NCBI RefSeq assembly: GCF_001544535.1
Contig: NZ_FCON02000016.1
Coordinates: 1 to 64,000 of the forward strand
Source: Caballeronia choica
GTDB lineage: Bacteria; Pseudomonadota; Gammaproteobacteria; Burkholderiales; Burkholderiaceae
Length of the DNA: 64,000 nucleotides
Direction: 5' to 3'
Each line of letters begins with the position of its first letter. Positions within the stretch are counted from its first letter, which is position 1. Positions 22,694 through 32,877 of the stretch are shown one piece after another. The notes under the pieces were generated by a model. That model was not told where the DNA came from and ran no database searches. It was given only the letters and a program-made list of their open reading frames with translations. The position numbers and the translations under genes are program-made.

Positions 22694-23599
22694 ATGACAA
22701 ACGGAACACACGGCGGCATCCAGCTCCGCGGCAGCATTCCTGCCATCGTCACACCGATGCACGAGGACGGTAGTCTCGATCTGCCGGCGTTTCGAAAGCT
22801 GATCGACTGGCATGTCACGGAAGGCTCGAACGGCCTCGTCGTGGTGGGCACGAGCGGCGAATCGGCCACGCTCTCGGTCGAAGAACACGTGCTGATGATC
22901 CAGACGGCGGTCGAGCACACGGCCGGGCGCTTTCCGATCATCGCGGGCGCGGGCGGCAACTCCACGTCGGAAGCCATCGAACTGTCGAAGGCGGCGAAGA
23001 AAGTCGGCGCCGACGCGACGCTCCAGGTCGTCCCGTATTACAACAAGCCGACGCAGGAAGGCATGTATCGCCATTTCGCGAAGATCGCGGAATCGGTCGA
23101 CCTGCCGGTCGTGCTGTACAACGTGCCGGGCCGCACGGTTGCCGACATGAGCAACGAAACGATCCTGCGTCTCGCGGGCGTGCCGGGCATCATCGGCGTG
23201 AAGGAAGCGACGGGCAACATCGATCGCGCCGCGCATCTGATCAAGTATGCGCCCGCGGGTTTCGGCATTTTCAGCGGCGACGATCCCACCGCGATCGCGC
23301 TGATGCTGCTCGGCGGCCACGGCAATATTTCGGTGACGGCGAACGTCGCGCCGAAGGCGATGAGCCAGCTTTGCCGCGCGGCGCTCGAAGGCGACGCGAT
23401 CACTGCGCGCAAGATTCACCTGAGCCTCTTGTCGCTTCACAAGCAGCTTTTCTGCGAATCGAATCCGATTCCGGCGAAGTGGGCGCTCCAGGAAATGGGG
23501 CGCATGGCCGGCGGAATCCGCCTGCCGCTCACGCCGCTCGACGCGCGCTATCACGACATCGTGCGTGACGCGTTGCGCGAAACAGGGCTCCTGGCCTGA
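22694..23599 (+). CDS. dapA: 4-hydroxy-tetrahydrodipicolinate synthase
   Basis: A 301-residue TIM-barrel lyase of lysine and diaminopimelate synthesis. It condenses pyruvate with aspartate semialdehyde. The Schiff-base lysine is in [11 protein letters not shown] (about K170), the catalytic tyrosine in LYNVPGRT (about Y142), and GTSGESATL near 52 binds the substrate carboxylate. It precedes bamC as in E. coli. Confidence 0.97.
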   Translation: MTNGTHGGIQLRGSIPAIVTPMHEDGSLDLPAFRKLIDWHVTEGSNGLVVVGTSGESATLSVEEHVLMIQTAVEHTAGRFPIIAGAGGNSTSEAIELSKAAKKVGADATLQVVPYYNKPTQEGMYRHFAKIAESVDLPVVLYNVPGRTVADMSNETILRLAGVPGIIGVKEATGNIDRAAHLIKYAPAGFGIFSGDDPTAIALMLLGGHGNISVTANVAPKAMSQLCRAALEGDAITARKIHLSLLSLHKQLFCESNPIPAKWALQEMGRMAGGIRLPLTPLDARYHDIVRDALRETGLLA

Positions 23600-23747
23600 T
23601 GGCTCGCGGCGGCGCACACAGAACCATCGGACCGTGCCGCCGCAAATCATCGAAACCAGCCACGCAGCCCGTCATCAACCGCCCGTTATCTACCCCGTTC
23701 CCGGCATCTGCTCCAGGCAACGCGCTTTCAGCATCACGAAGGACCCC

Positions 23748-24890
23748 ATGAAACGATCCGCACTTTCCACTCACGCCACGCGCCTGGGCGCGTTGTCGCT
23801 TGGCCTTGCCACGGTCGTCGCGCTCTCCGGTTGCGATACGCTCAACGACTGGCTCGCCCCCGACCGCGTCAACTACAAGGCCGCCGAAACCGCGCCGAAC
23901 CTGAACGTGCCGAACGACCTCTCGACCGCCAACATCAGCCAGCGCTACGCCGCGCCGCCGAAGGTCAACTCGCTTGGCGGCGGCACGGAGCGCGCGCTCA
24001 CGCCCGCCGGCAACGCAACGCTCGGCGTGCCGAGCGCGCAGGACCCGTACGGCATGCACGTCGAAATCGACGGCGATCGCCGCTGGCTCGTCGTCGATGG
24101 CCGCACGCCGGACCAGATCTGGCCGCAACTGCAGGAGTTCTGGCAGGACAACGGCTTCACGCTGAAAACCGACGCGCCGCAGACCGGCATCATGACGACC
24201 GACTGGGCCGAGAACCGCGCGAACATCCCGGACGACTGGTTCAGGAACAGCATCGGCAAGCTGATGGACTTCGCGTATTCGTCGGGTACGCGCGACATGT
24301 TCCGCACGCAGGTCGATCGCGCGGCGGACGGCTCGACCGACATCTCCGTCACGCACAGCGCGATGGAAGAAGTGCTGACGGGTCAGGACAAGACGTCGTC
24401 GCGCTGGGAGGCGCGTCCGCGCAATCCGGCGCTCGAAGCGGCGTTCCTCGCGAAGATCATGGAGAAGTTCGGCCTGACCGACGCGCAAGCGAAGCAGTTG
24501 ATCACCCAGGCGCGTCCGGCCGGCGCGAAGGTGGCGGTCGAGCAGTCGGGCAGTGCGTCGACGCTCGATATCGCCGAGCCGTTCGATCGCGCATGGCTGC
24601 GCGTGGGTCTCGCGCTCGATCGCACGAACTTCACCGTCGACAACCGCGATCGCGAGAAGGGCCTGTACTACGTGCACTACTCGGATTCGACGCAGGAGCT
24701 GAAGAAGGATGGACTCTTCGGCAAGTTCTTCTCGAGCAACACGCCGAAGCCGACCCGCCAGTTCCTCGTCAACGTGCGTCCGAAAGCGGATTCGATTACG
24801 CAGGTCGCCGTCGTCGATGCGAACGGTCAAGTGGATGCATCGACCGATGCGCAGCGCATCGTCTCGCTGCTGCATGCCCAGTTGAACTGA
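23748..24890 (+). CDS. bamC: Outer membrane assembly lipoprotein BamC
   Basis: A 380-residue lipoprotein with signal peptide and lipobox LSGC (Cys about 29). The unstructured N-terminal stretch DRVNYKAAETAPNLNVPNDL follows, which in BamC contacts BamD. Two helix-grip domains follow (about 110-220 and 270-375). It belongs to the BAM complex that folds outer-membrane beta-barrels. The ATG at 23748 is chosen for the lipoprotein signal; the frame is open further upstream but overlaps dapA. Confidence 0.92.
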   Translation: MKRSALSTHATRLGALSLGLATVVALSGCDTLNDWLAPDRVNYKAAETAPNLNVPNDLSTANISQRYAAPPKVNSLGGGTERALTPAGNATLGVPSAQDPYGMHVEIDGDRRWLVVDGRTPDQIWPQLQEFWQDNGFTLKTDAPQTGIMTTDWAENRANIPDDWFRNSIGKLMDFAYSSGTRDMFRTQVDRAADGSTDISVTHSAMEEVLTGQDKTSSRWEARPRNPALEAAFLAKIMEKFGLTDAQAKQLITQARPAGAKVAVEQSGSASTLDIAEPFDRAWLRVGLALDRTNFTVDNRDREKGLYYVHYSDSTQELKKDGLFGKFFSSNTPKPTRQFLVNVRPKADSITQVAVVDANGQVDASTDAQRIVSLLHAQLN

Positions 24891-24899
24891 GCACGCGCC

Positions 24900-25673
24900 G
24901 TGCGATTCGCCAGTCTCGGCAGCGGCAGCGAAGGCAATGCGTTGCTGGTCGAGTCACAGTGCGGCACGACGACCACGCGAATCCTCCTCGATTGCGGTTT
25001 TTCAGCGAAGGAAGTCGAACGCCGGCTCGGCCGGATCGGGCTGCGCGTCGACGATCTCGACGCGATCCTGATCACGCATGAACACACGGACCACATCGGC
25101 TGCGCACTGACGCTCGGCCGGAAGTGGTCCATTCCGCTTCATATGAGCTGGGGCACGGCGCGCGCGACCGGCGCCGACGAGGCGAGCGTCGACCTGCACG
25201 TGCTGTGGGGCGACGAGAGCGTCGCTATCGGGAACCTGAGCGTGCTGCCGTACACGGTGCCGCATGACGCTCGCGAACCGCTGCAATACGTCTTCTCCGA
25301 CGGCGCGTGCCGTCTCGGTGTCCTGACCGACGTCGGTGTCTCGACGCCGCATATCACGAGCGTTCTCTCGGGCTGTGACGCGCTCGTCCTCGAATCCAAT
25401 CACGACCTTCAAATGCTGGCGACGAGCCGTTATCCGGCGTCGTTGAAGGCGCGCATCGGCGGCATGCATGGGCATTTGAACAACGACGCGGCCGCAGAAA
25501 TACTCGCCTCGCTCGATCGTTCGAAGCTGCGTCATCTGGTGGCGGCGCATCTCAGCCAGCAGAACAACCTGCCGCATCTCGCGCAGGCGGCCTTGTCGGC
25601 GGTGCTGGGGGCTTCGTCCGCGGAAGTGGTCGTCGCGACTCAGGCGGACGGCTTCGACTGGCTCACGCTATAA
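24900..25673 (+). CDS. MBL-fold metallohydrolase, YycJ/WalJ type
   Basis: A 257-residue metallo-beta-lactamase-fold protein. It begins RFASLGSGSEGNALLVE, has the metal site THEHTDHIG near 59-67, VLTDVGVSTP near 140 and ESNHD near 164, with an HLSQQNN segment near 217. This is the YycJ-type branch, often annotated as a phosphoribosyl-cyclic-phosphodiesterase-like or exonuclease-like hydrolase. It starts with GTG 9 bp after bamC, so it is in the dapA-bamC unit. The substrate is not known. Confidence 0.88.
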   Translation: MRFASLGSGSEGNALLVESQCGTTTTRILLDCGFSAKEVERRLGRIGLRVDDLDAILITHEHTDHIGCALTLGRKWSIPLHMSWGTARATGADEASVDLHVLWGDESVAIGNLSVLPYTVPHDAREPLQYVFSDGACRLGVLTDVGVSTPHITSVLSGCDALVLESNHDLQMLATSRYPASLKARIGGMHGHLNNDAAAEILASLDRSKLRHLVAAHLSQQNNLPHLAQAALSAVLGASSAEVVVATQADGFDWLTL

Positions 25674-25710
25674 GTGACGAGCCGTGCAGAAAGCGCGCAT
25701 GGCGCAGGCG

Positions 25711-25742
25711 TAAAAAAACCGGCTCGAGAGCCGGTTTTTTTA
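25711..25742 (+). terminator. Rho-independent terminator, bidirectional
   Basis: The stem AACCGGCTC/GAGCCGGTT is flanked by A7 on the left and T7 on the right. It closes the dapA-bamC-YycJ unit on the plus strand and can also serve the minus-strand lipoprotein gene that ends at 25776. Confidence 0.9.
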
Positions 25743-25775
25743 CGCAAGTCCCGCTAGGAGACCCGCATGCAAACC

Positions 25776-26033
25776 TTACTGGCTTGCGCCCGATGCCGGA
25801 GCGGCCATCGCGCCCGAAGCAGCAGCGGAAGCGTCGCTTGCAGCGGCGCTGGCGTCGCTTGCGGCAGCCGATGCGCTCGATGCTGCGGTGTTTGCGTCCG
25901 ATGCAGCAGCAGCCGGTGCCGAAGCAGCCGACGTATCGCTTGCAGCGCCCGGAGCAGCCGTATCGCTAGACTTGTTGCATGCAGCAAGCGCAACAGCAGC
26001 CAACAGGGATGCTACGAGGAGAGATTTCTTCAT
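25776..26033 (-). CDS. Small Ala/Ser-rich lipoprotein
   Basis: An 85-residue protein with a lipoprotein signal (MKKSLLVASLLAAVALAAC, Cys at 19). The mature part of about 65 residues is almost only Ala, Ser, Asp, Gly and Pro, with a repeated SDASAAA motif. It looks like a disordered, surface- or periplasm-tethered linker. The ATG at 26033 has an AGGA-type site upstream; a GTG two codons earlier is the alternative. The 226-bp gap upstream to the roxA stop holds no gene I can support. No function is assigned. Confidence 0.75.
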   Translation of the reverse strand: MKKSLLVASLLAAVALAACNKSSDTAAPGAASDTSAASAPAAAASDANTAASSASAAASDASAAASDASAAASGAMAAPASGASQ

Positions 26034-26265
26034 GATCACGTCCTTTTATGGTTAAAGGTAAGCAACAGCGCAAAGTACCGGTAATGTGTGCTCCAACACC
26101 GACCAGGGCCGCTGTGGAGACCCACATTTTATTGGAGAGTGTGAGACTTCCCACGGCTTGGGCGGAAATTATATGGCCTTTCGTACCGACCGTCGATAAA
26201 TGCGGGGCCAATACGTTGTCTTTCTCATACAAATTTCCACATTGCGGAACAGCAAAGTCGCTTAG

Positions 26266-27474
26266 TCAGGCGTAAGCGTCTGCCTGAATCCAGCCCGCAC
26301 GATACCACTCGTGCAGCAAGGCTGTCATTGACGAATCGTCTGCAAGTGTTACAAAGCGTTTCGCCTCCAGAAGCCGGTTATCGGCCAATTCGGGCAGCCA
26401 TTTTTTGAGTTTCGCATCGAGTATTTCTGCTTCTCCATTGAGGAAATACGATCGCTTGTTGTAAAGCAGAATACTTTTTCGATCGAGCCTCAAGCCGGAC
26501 TTCTTTGCACGCTCGACAAACTTTTGCTCACTCAATGGGCGAGCAGGCGGATCGAAGACCACATTCGCTTTCGGCTCGCTCAAATACGATCCGAGAAACG
26601 ACGCCACATCTTTTTCGTCCCAACTGACGGTTGCAAGGATCGCGCCAACCCGTTCGACGAGCAAAGGCGGCAACTCGGCCGGATGGGCGACGGGTTCCTG
26701 CTTCGGATCGCGATAATGAGCGGCGGCGCCGTTGGCGTCCCCTGCGCGCTCCGCCAGGTGATAGAGAAACTGGCCGGTCAGTTCCTGCGTGGACGGCGCG
26801 CGAAAGCCGATCGACGCGGTCATGCATTCGCCTTCGGCCACGCCGTCGTGGGCGATATGCGGCGGCAGGTACAGCATATCGCCCGGCTCCAGCACCCACT
26901 CTTCTTCCGCGTCGAAATGCTGTAAAACTTTCAACGGAAGTCCCGGTTTTAGCGAGAGATCGCGCTGCGCGCCGATTCGCCAGCGGCGCTTGCCGTGCAC
27001 CTGCAGCAGGAACACGTCATAGGAGTCGAAATGCGCGCCGACGCCGCCGCCATCGGTCGCGTAGGAGATCATGAGATCGTCGAGGCGAGCGTCCGGAATG
27101 AAGCGAAAGCGGTTCATCAGCGCGTGGGCGCGGTCGTCGTGCAGGTTCACCCCTTGCACGAGCAGAGTCCATTCGCGCTTTTTCACCGACGGCAATTCGT
27201 CAGGCGCAAAGGGGCCATGTTCCAGCGCCCACGTGTTACGAAAATGGGTGATGAGGCGCGACTCGACGTCGTCGAGATCGGCGAGTTCGAACAGGTCTTC
27301 GCGCGCAAGCGGTGCCTGGATATCGGGAATCGCCTGGCGGATCAGGAGCGGCTTTTTCTGCCAGTAACGACGCATGAACTGCGTCGGCGTCTGGTTGCCC
27401 AGCAAGGGGGTGACTTCATCCGGGAGCGGCGCGTTCAGCCGGCCGGCGGTTGCTTCAGGGGGCCGCTTTGGCAT
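26266..27474 (-). CDS. roxA: Ribosomal protein L16 arginine hydroxylase RoxA (YcfD family)
   Basis: A 402-residue cupin/JmjC-type 2-oxoglutarate- and Fe(II)-dependent oxygenase. The iron triad is visible: H148 and D150 in GAHFDSYD and H209 in PPHIAHDG. A winged-helix C-terminal part follows, as in YcfD. E. coli YcfD hydroxylates an arginine of ribosomal protein L16. It is divergent from slyD with only 33 bp between the start codons. The 226-bp sequence downstream is empty. Confidence 0.88.
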   Translation of the reverse strand: MPKRPPEATAGRLNAPLPDEVTPLLGNQTPTQFMRRYWQKKPLLIRQAIPDIQAPLAREDLFELADLDDVESRLITHFRNTWALEHGPFAPDELPSVKKREWTLLVQGVNLHDDRAHALMNRFRFIPDARLDDLMISYATDGGGVGAHFDSYDVFLLQVHGKRRWRIGAQRDLSLKPGLPLKVLQHFDAEEEWVLEPGDMLYLPPHIAHDGVAEGECMTASIGFRAPSTQELTGQFLYHLAERAGDANGAAAHYRDPKQEPVAHPAELPPLLVERVGAILATVSWDEKDVASFLGSYLSEPKANVVFDPPARPLSEQKFVERAKKSGLRLDRKSILLYNKRSYFLNGEAEILDAKLKKWLPELADNRLLEAKRFVTLADDSSMTALLHEWYRAGWIQADAYA

Positions 27475-27482
27475 CGTATAAT
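27454..27482 (+). promoter_or_regulatory. Candidate slyD promoter inside the roxA start
   Basis: A perfect TATAAT at 27477-27482 lies 25 bp before the slyD ATG. The hexamer at optimal distance (TTCAGG) is a poor -35. The upstream half lies within the first codons of the divergent roxA gene. Confidence 0.45.
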
Positions 27483-27507
27483 TAAGGCTTGTATCTTGGA
27501 GAATCCA

Positions 27508-28059
27508 ATGAAAATCGCAAAAGACACCGTCGTATCAGTCGCCTACAAGCTCTCGGATGCGCAGGGCAATCTGATCGAGGAAAGCGAAGAGCCGATGGTC
27601 TATCTGCACGGCGGCTATGATGGCACGTTCCCCAAGATCGAGGAAGCGCTGGACGGCCAGGAAGCTGGCTATCAGACGCAGATCCAGCTTGAACCCGTGG
27701 ACGCTTTTGGCGAGTACGATCCCGATCTCGTGAAGGTCGAGGCGCGCAACCGCTTTCCCGAACCGCTGGAAGTCGGCATGCAGTTCGAAGGCACGCCCGA
27801 AGACGGCGAAGACGACATCGATTCGCTGATCTACACGGTGACCGACGTCGCTGAAGACAAGGTCGTGCTCGACGGCAATCATCCGCTCGCGGGCATGGCG
27901 CTGCGTTTCGCGCTGTCGGTGCAGGAGGTGCGCACCGCGACCGAAGACGAAATCGAACACCAGCACGCGCATGGCGCCGATGGCCTCGAAATCCTCGACG
28001 AGGACGAAGACGATGCCGACGATGAACCGGGCAAGGAGTCAGGTCCGACACTGCATTAA
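27508..28059 (+). CDS. slyD: FKBP-type peptidyl-prolyl isomerase, SlyD family
   Basis: A 183-residue protein with a split FKBP domain (VVSVAYKLSDAQGNLIEES, then LAGMALRFALSVQEV near 130) and the IF chaperone insert (about 70-120). The C-terminal tail has a short HQHAHG segment and then a highly acidic run (EDEDDADDE). It lacks the long His/Cys nickel-binding tail of E. coli SlyD, so metallochaperone activity is doubtful. The start ATG 27508 follows a GGAGAA site. Confidence 0.92.
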   Translation: MKIAKDTVVSVAYKLSDAQGNLIEESEEPMVYLHGGYDGTFPKIEEALDGQEAGYQTQIQLEPVDAFGEYDPDLVKVEARNRFPEPLEVGMQFEGTPEDGEDDIDSLIYTVTDVAEDKVVLDGNHPLAGMALRFALSVQEVRTATEDEIEHQHAHGADGLEILDEDEDDADDEPGKESGPTLH

Positions 28060-28100
28060 GCACTTGAACCGAAGCGAATCGAAGCGAATTGAATGAAGCA

Positions 28101-28127
28101 GGGCGCAGCAACGGCTGCGCCCTTTTT
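28101..28127 (+). terminator. Rho-independent terminator after slyD
   Basis: An 8-bp GC-rich stem (GGGCGCAG with CTGCGCCC) with a 6-nt loop is followed by five T residues. Confidence 0.9.
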
Positions 28128-28137
28128 CATGGTGCGC

Positions 28138-29403
28138 TCATTCTTCAGCCGCGCTTGCCGGATTCCCGCGGTAGGTGCCGTTCTGAACACCCGAGGCGGG
28201 CGTCGGCAGCATCGGGGGCAATGCTTGCGGCGGATTGAGGAGCGGCGGCAGTGAAGGTTGCGAAGGTTGCGAAGGTTGCGTAGAAGGCGGCAAGCCCGGC
28301 GGCACGGGGAGCGACGCCGGCAGGTCGTCGCGAGGCTGGGGCGGCGCGGGGTTGGTCGTCGTCGGCTCGCTCGTTTCGATGGCCGGCTCGGCGGATCGCG
28401 CGCCGGCGCGCGCGGGCATCTCGCGCACCCGCAGCCTGAACGGCGGACGCCAGCCTGGATCCGTCTGCACTTCGAGCCATTGCCCTTGCGGTTTCTTGAG
28501 CGCGATCGCGATCCGCGTCAGGTTGCCGACGACCGTGCCCTTTTCGTCACGGAGCGGCTGGTCGATACGAAAGCCGCCCGGCACCGGCGTTTCGGAGCCG
28601 TGAATCACGATCACAGGACCGCGAAACAGTTCGGCCACCTTGACGAGGCTGCGCTTGAACTCGACAAAGCCGTCGTGCGGCTGGCTGCTGCGAGTGAAAC
28701 GCAGCCACGAGAAGCGGTCGCGTCGCTCGTAGCGCGCGAAATCCGGATCGCCTTGCAGGATGACGACGAGCGCGCGCTGCTCCGAACGCCGCGCCGATTC
28801 CGCCGCATGCTGGAGCCAGAACGCGTTCGCCACCGACCGGTCTTCGTACTCGCCGTTGCGTCCGCCGGCCGTCAGGTAGTGGTTGTTCGGGCCTGGTGCA
28901 TTGATGCCGATGAACGCGACCCCCTGCGCCTGCCAGCGCACGTTCTCGCGAAACGGACGAAAGCGCGCGACTTCGCTCTCGCGCGTCACGGAAAGCGATA
29001 CGGTCCCGAGCGAATTCGAGTCGCCGAAGAACAATTGCCGCATGAAGTCGAGCCGCTCGACGGGGTCGTAGCCGCCGGCTTGCGCGAGACCGCAATCGGC
29101 CCAGTCGTGCTGGCCCGGCACGAGGACGAGCGGCGTGCGCGACGCATCGAGCAGGTCGTGCCGCGCTTCATAGACCTTGTCGCGGCACGCCTCGGCGGGA
29201 CCCTTGACGTTGCCGTCGTAGACAATGAACGACACCTCGTGCTCGCGCGCGATCTCATCGAGCATGTGCCGCACGGGCGCTTCGTCGGCGGGTCGGGTCA
29301 GCGCATCGGCGACGATGGCGAAGGTCAGCGGCCCGTCTTGCGCGGCCGCGTGCTGCATCAATGCGCCGCACACCAATGCGGCGAGCAATGCGCGCGCCCT
29401 CAT
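28138..29403 (-). CDS. Secreted metallophosphoesterase-like protein with Pro-rich tail
   Basis: A 421-residue protein with a signal peptide (MRARALLAALVCGALMQHAAA). The body looks like a calcineurin-type phosphoesterase, but the metal motifs are degenerate. FAIVADAL replaces DxH, VYDGNVKG replaces GDxx, VPGQHDWADC resembles GNHD with Gln for Asn, and VIHGSETP stands where GHxH is expected. The last 110 residues are rich in Pro, Ser and Gln with repeated PSQPSQPS-type units. It may be an inactive relative. It lies 37 bp downstream of mutS on the same strand. I do not recognise a named gene. Confidence 0.7.
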   Translation of the reverse strand: MRARALLAALVCGALMQHAAAQDGPLTFAIVADALTRPADEAPVRHMLDEIAREHEVSFIVYDGNVKGPAEACRDKVYEARHDLLDASRTPLVLVPGQHDWADCGLAQAGGYDPVERLDFMRQLFFGDSNSLGTVSLSVTRESEVARFRPFRENVRWQAQGVAFIGINAPGPNNHYLTAGGRNGEYEDRSVANAFWLQHAAESARRSEQRALVVILQGDPDFARYERRDRFSWLRFTRSSQPHDGFVEFKRSLVKVAELFRGPVIVIHGSETPVPGGFRIDQPLRDEKGTVVGNLTRIAIALKKPQGQWLEVQTDPGWRPPFRLRVREMPARAGARSAEPAIETSEPTTTNPAPPQPRDDLPASLPVPPGLPPSTQPSQPSQPSLPPLLNPPQALPPMLPTPASGVQNGTYRGNPASAAEE

Positions 29404-29440
29404 GCGTTCGACGCATGGCGAGCGCGCGGGCGAAATCATC

Positions 29441-32134
29441 TCAACGCGATGCATCCGGCGCGAGCGTCGCCAGTTCATGCAGTTCGTAGAGCAGATCGAG
29501 TGCCTCGCGTGGACGCAGGTCGTTCGGATCGAGCGCGCGCAGCTTCTCCAGCACCGGATGCTCCGCCGCCGCCACGACCGGCTCAGGCTCCACGGCATCC
29601 TCCACATACGGTGCCGCCGCGAACAGATCGAATTGCGGCGACGGCTGTCCGATCGACTGCTGCTCCAGATGCACGAGATGCTTGCGCGCGGCACGGATCA
29701 CCGCCGACGGCACGCCAGCCAGTTGCGCGACCTGCAGGCCGTAGCTCTGGTTGGCGGGCCCGTCGTTCACGGCATGCAGGAAGACAATGCCGTGATCGTG
29801 CTCGACCGCCGACAGATGCACGTTCGCCGCGTGGGAAAACTCGTTCGGCAACTGCGTCAATTCGAAGTAGTGCGTGGCGAAAAGGGTATAGCAGTTGTTG
29901 TGCGACAGCAGATGCCGCGCGATGGCCCACGCGAGCGCGAGACCGTCGAAGGTCGACGTGCCGCGGCCGATTTCGTCCATCAGCACGAGGCTCGACGCGC
30001 TCGCGTCGTTGAGGATCGCGGCCGCTTCGGTCATCTCGACCATGAACGTGGAGCGGCCACCGGCCAGATCGTCGGCGGCGCCGATGCGCGTGAAGATGCG
30101 GTCGAGCACGCCGAAGCGCGCGCGTTTTGCCGGCACGTAGCTGCCGACATACGCCATCAGCGCGATCAGCGCGGTTTGCCGCATGAACGTCGATTTACCG
30201 CCCATGTTCGGGCCGGTGATCAGCAAGAGCTTGCGTTCGGTGGAGAGACAACAGTCGTTGGCGATGAACTGCTCGACCTGCGCTTCGACGACCGGATGCC
30301 GTCCCTGTTCGATGTCGATGCCCGCATCGGCGGCGAACTCGGGCGCGACCCAGTCGAGCGCGCGTGCCCGTTCGGCGAATGCGCCGAGCAAATCGAGCTC
30401 CGCCAGCGCCCCGGCGACGCGCTGGCAATCCGCGATGAACGGCAAGAGGCTTTGCAGCAGCGCGTCGTACAGCGCGCGCTCGCGGGCGAGCGCGCGTTCC
30501 TGCGCGGAGAGCGCCTTGTCCTCGAACGCCTTCAACTCCGGCGTGATGTAGCGCTCGGCGTTCTTCAGCGTCTGGCGGCGGCGATAGTCGTCGGGGACCT
30601 TGTCGGTCTGGCCGCGCGTCACTTCGATGTAGAAGCCATGCACCTTGTTGTACTCGACCCGCAAGTTGCCGATGCCGGTGCGCGTGCGTTCGCGTGTTTC
30701 CAGGTCGATCAGGAACTGGTCGCAGTTTTCGGAGATGTCGCGAAGCTCGTCGAGGTCGGCGTCGTAGCCGCGCGCGATCACGCCGCCGTCGCGAATCAGC
30801 GCGGCAGGCTCGGGCGCGATGGCGGCGGCGAGCAAGTCGAGACATTCGGGCGACGGTTCGAGCGCGGCATCGATGCGTTCGAGCGCAGCCGCGTGCAGGC
30901 TCACGGCGCTCACCTGTTCGCGCAGCGTGGGCAATGCAGCGAACGTGTCGCGCAGGCTCGACAGATCACGCGGCCGCGCCGACAGCAGCGCAAGCCGTCC
31001 GGTGATCCGTTCGATGTCCGATATCTGCCGCAGCGACGAACGCAGCGTGTCGAGACTCGCACCCGGCGGCGCGTCGAGCAACGCGCCGATCGCCTGCTGA
31101 CGCGCACGCGCGATCGATGCATCACGGGGCGGATGATGCAGCCAGTGGCGCAACAGGCGGCTGCCCATCGTCGTGCAGCAGGTATCGAGGAGCGAGCAGA
31201 GCGTCGGCGATTCGGTGCCGCGCAGAGTTTCAGTGAGTTCGAGATTGCGCCGCGTTGCGGGATCGAGCCCGATGTATTCGGATTCGTGCTCGACCTTGAG
31301 ACTGCGGATATGCCTGAGTTGCTGGCCCTGCGTCGCGGCGGCGTAGAGCAGCAGCGCGCCCGCCGCGCCGCACGCGCAGGTGAGCGAATGCGCGCCGAAG
31401 CCGTCGAGGCTCGCGACGTCGAGTTGCTCGCAAAGCCGCTGGCCGCCGGAGACGACGTCGAAATGCCATGCGGGCACCCGCGTCGTCGCGCCGATGCCCG
31501 GCACGCTGAACGACGCGCCGATATCGGTGATCGAATCGGCGATCAGCGTCTCGGCCGGCCGGATGCGCTCGAGCGCCGCGCCAACTTCTTCAGGCGCGAC
31601 TTCCGCGAGACGCAGCGCGCCGCTCGCGAGGTTGAGCCACGCGAGCCCGACGCTCGTCACCACGCCGCGTCGGTTGTGCGATGGGCACAGCGCGAGCAGA
31701 TAGACGTCGCTCTTGTCGGAAAGCAGCGCGGCATCGGTGAGCGTGCCGGGCGTGACGACGCGCACGACCTTGCGTTCGACCGGACCTTTCGAGGTCGCCG
31801 GGTCGCCGATCTGTTCGCAGATCGCGACCGACTCGCCGAGCTTCACGAGTTTCGCGAGGTATTGCTCGCACGCGTGATGCGGCACGCCCGCCATCTTGAT
31901 CGGATTGCCGCCCGATGCGCCGCGCTGCGTGAGCGTCAGGTCGAGCAGGCGCGCGGCCTTTTCGGCGTCGTCGAAAAAGAGCTCGTAGAAATCGCCCATC
32001 CGATAAAAAACGAGCGTGCCGGGATGCTCCGATTTGATGCGAAGGTATTGCTGCATCATCGGCGTGTGATGCGACAGATCGACTGTCGCCGCCGGAGCGC
32101 TTGATGTGTCGGGAGTCGCGGTTTGAGTGCCCAT
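29441..32134 (-). CDS. mutS: DNA mismatch repair protein MutS
   Basis: An 897-residue protein. The mismatch-recognition motif FYE lies in [10 protein letters not shown] near 45-53. The connector, core and clamp domains follow, and then the ATPase domain with Walker [10 protein letters not shown] near 655, Walker [13 protein letters not shown] near 735 and the dimer-interface helix-turn-helix. The C-terminal tail ([21 protein letters not shown]) is the tetramerisation region. MutS detects mismatches and recruits MutL. The N-terminus has about 25 extra residues rich in Thr/Ala compared with E. coli. Confidence 0.98.
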   Translation of the reverse strand: MGTQTATPDTSSAPAATVDLSHHTPMMQQYLRIKSEHPGTLVFYRMGDFYELFFDDAEKAARLLDLTLTQRGASGGNPIKMAGVPHHACEQYLAKLVKLGESVAICEQIGDPATSKGPVERKVVRVVTPGTLTDAALLSDKSDVYLLALCPSHNRRGVVTSVGLAWLNLASGALRLAEVAPEEVGAALERIRPAETLIADSITDIGASFSVPGIGATTRVPAWHFDVVSGGQRLCEQLDVASLDGFGAHSLTCACGAAGALLLYAAATQGQQLRHIRSLKVEHESEYIGLDPATRRNLELTETLRGTESPTLCSLLDTCCTTMGSRLLRHWLHHPPRDASIARARQQAIGALLDAPPGASLDTLRSSLRQISDIERITGRLALLSARPRDLSSLRDTFAALPTLREQVSAVSLHAAALERIDAALEPSPECLDLLAAAIAPEPAALIRDGGVIARGYDADLDELRDISENCDQFLIDLETRERTRTGIGNLRVEYNKVHGFYIEVTRGQTDKVPDDYRRRQTLKNAERYITPELKAFEDKALSAQERALARERALYDALLQSLLPFIADCQRVAGALAELDLLGAFAERARALDWVAPEFAADAGIDIEQGRHPVVEAQVEQFIANDCCLSTERKLLLITGPNMGGKSTFMRQTALIALMAYVGSYVPAKRARFGVLDRIFTRIGAADDLAGGRSTFMVEMTEAAAILNDASASSLVLMDEIGRGTSTFDGLALAWAIARHLLSHNNCYTLFATHYFELTQLPNEFSHAANVHLSAVEHDHGIVFLHAVNDGPANQSYGLQVAQLAGVPSAVIRAARKHLVHLEQQSIGQPSPQFDLFAAAPYVEDAVEPEPVVAAAEHPVLEKLRALDPNDLRPREALDLLYELHELATLAPDASR

Positions 32135-32266
32135 CTTGCGTGCGTTCGGTGCAGGAGGACCAGCTACGAGACGAGCCGGTCATATAGGGCGAGAGTGTAA
32201 CCCGTCGGGCGGGCGATGCGCCGTCGGCCGAATGGCCAACGGTGCTATGCGTGATACCTATGAAAA

Positions 32267-32307
32267 GGCCGGGCGCCGGTTCGAAAACCGGCGCCCGGCC
32301 TGTCTGC
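32267..32307 (-). terminator. Strong hairpin terminator for the DUF883 gene
   Basis: A perfect 15-bp inverted repeat (GGCCGGGCGCCGGTT with AACCGGCGCCCGGCC, arms 32267-32281 and 32286-32300) surrounds a 4-nt loop. Read on the minus strand it is followed by TTTTC. It lies between the DUF883 stop and the mutS promoter region. Confidence 0.8.
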
Positions 32308-32325
32308 CGCATGCAAGAAAAAAGA

Positions 32326-32694
32326 TCAGGCGCGTCCCGCGAGAAAACCGACAAGCAGCGCGAGACCCGCCACTGCGCCGAGGGTATGCCACGGCTTGTC
32401 GTGCACGAACTCGTCGGCGTAGCCGGCGGCGTCGCCGAGCTTGGCCGTGACCGCCGAACTTGCGCCATCCATCTGCGAGCGCACCGATTTCAGCTTCGAC
32501 TGCAATTCCTTGCGAAGCTTGTCGGCATCAAGATCCTTGGCGTCGCGAATCGAGCTGTCCAGGTCGTCCAGAAGACTGCGCAACTGGCTGCTGGCGCTGT
32601 CGATCGCATCGCTTGCTCCGCTGACGGCGCGCTGGCCGAGGTCGGCCGCGCCATTGATCTTGCTATCGAGCGTCGAACGTGTGAACAATCCCAT
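32326..32694 (-). CDS. DUF883 family (ElaB/YqjD-like) membrane-anchored protein
   Basis: A 122-residue protein: a helical, charged region (about 10-95) and a single C-terminal transmembrane helix ending in LAGRA (LGAVAGLALLVGFLAGRA, preceded by the conserved KPWHTLG). E. coli relatives are inner-membrane proteins that bind stationary-phase ribosomes; that function is inferred only. The start at 32694 is fixed by AAAGGAG upstream; a longer in-frame form from 32874 is not supported. Confidence 0.88.
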   Translation of the reverse strand: MGLFTRSTLDSKINGAADLGQRAVSGASDAIDSASSQLRSLLDDLDSSIRDAKDLDADKLRKELQSKLKSVRSQMDGASSAVTAKLGDAAGYADEFVHDKPWHTLGAVAGLALLVGFLAGRA

Positions 32695-32877
32695 TTGCTG
32701 CTCCTTTTGACGTGCCGGAAAGTGAAAATCGCGGCTCGCTCGGGCGCCCGGGCGCGTGGCAACCGGGTGCGCGACGAGTCGTCCAGTATTTACGACTGAC
32801 CCCGCCTCATCGTTCCCCGCTTGTTTTGACGTCGCGAGAGCGGGGTGACAGAGCGAGAGTATACCCATCAGCAAGCT

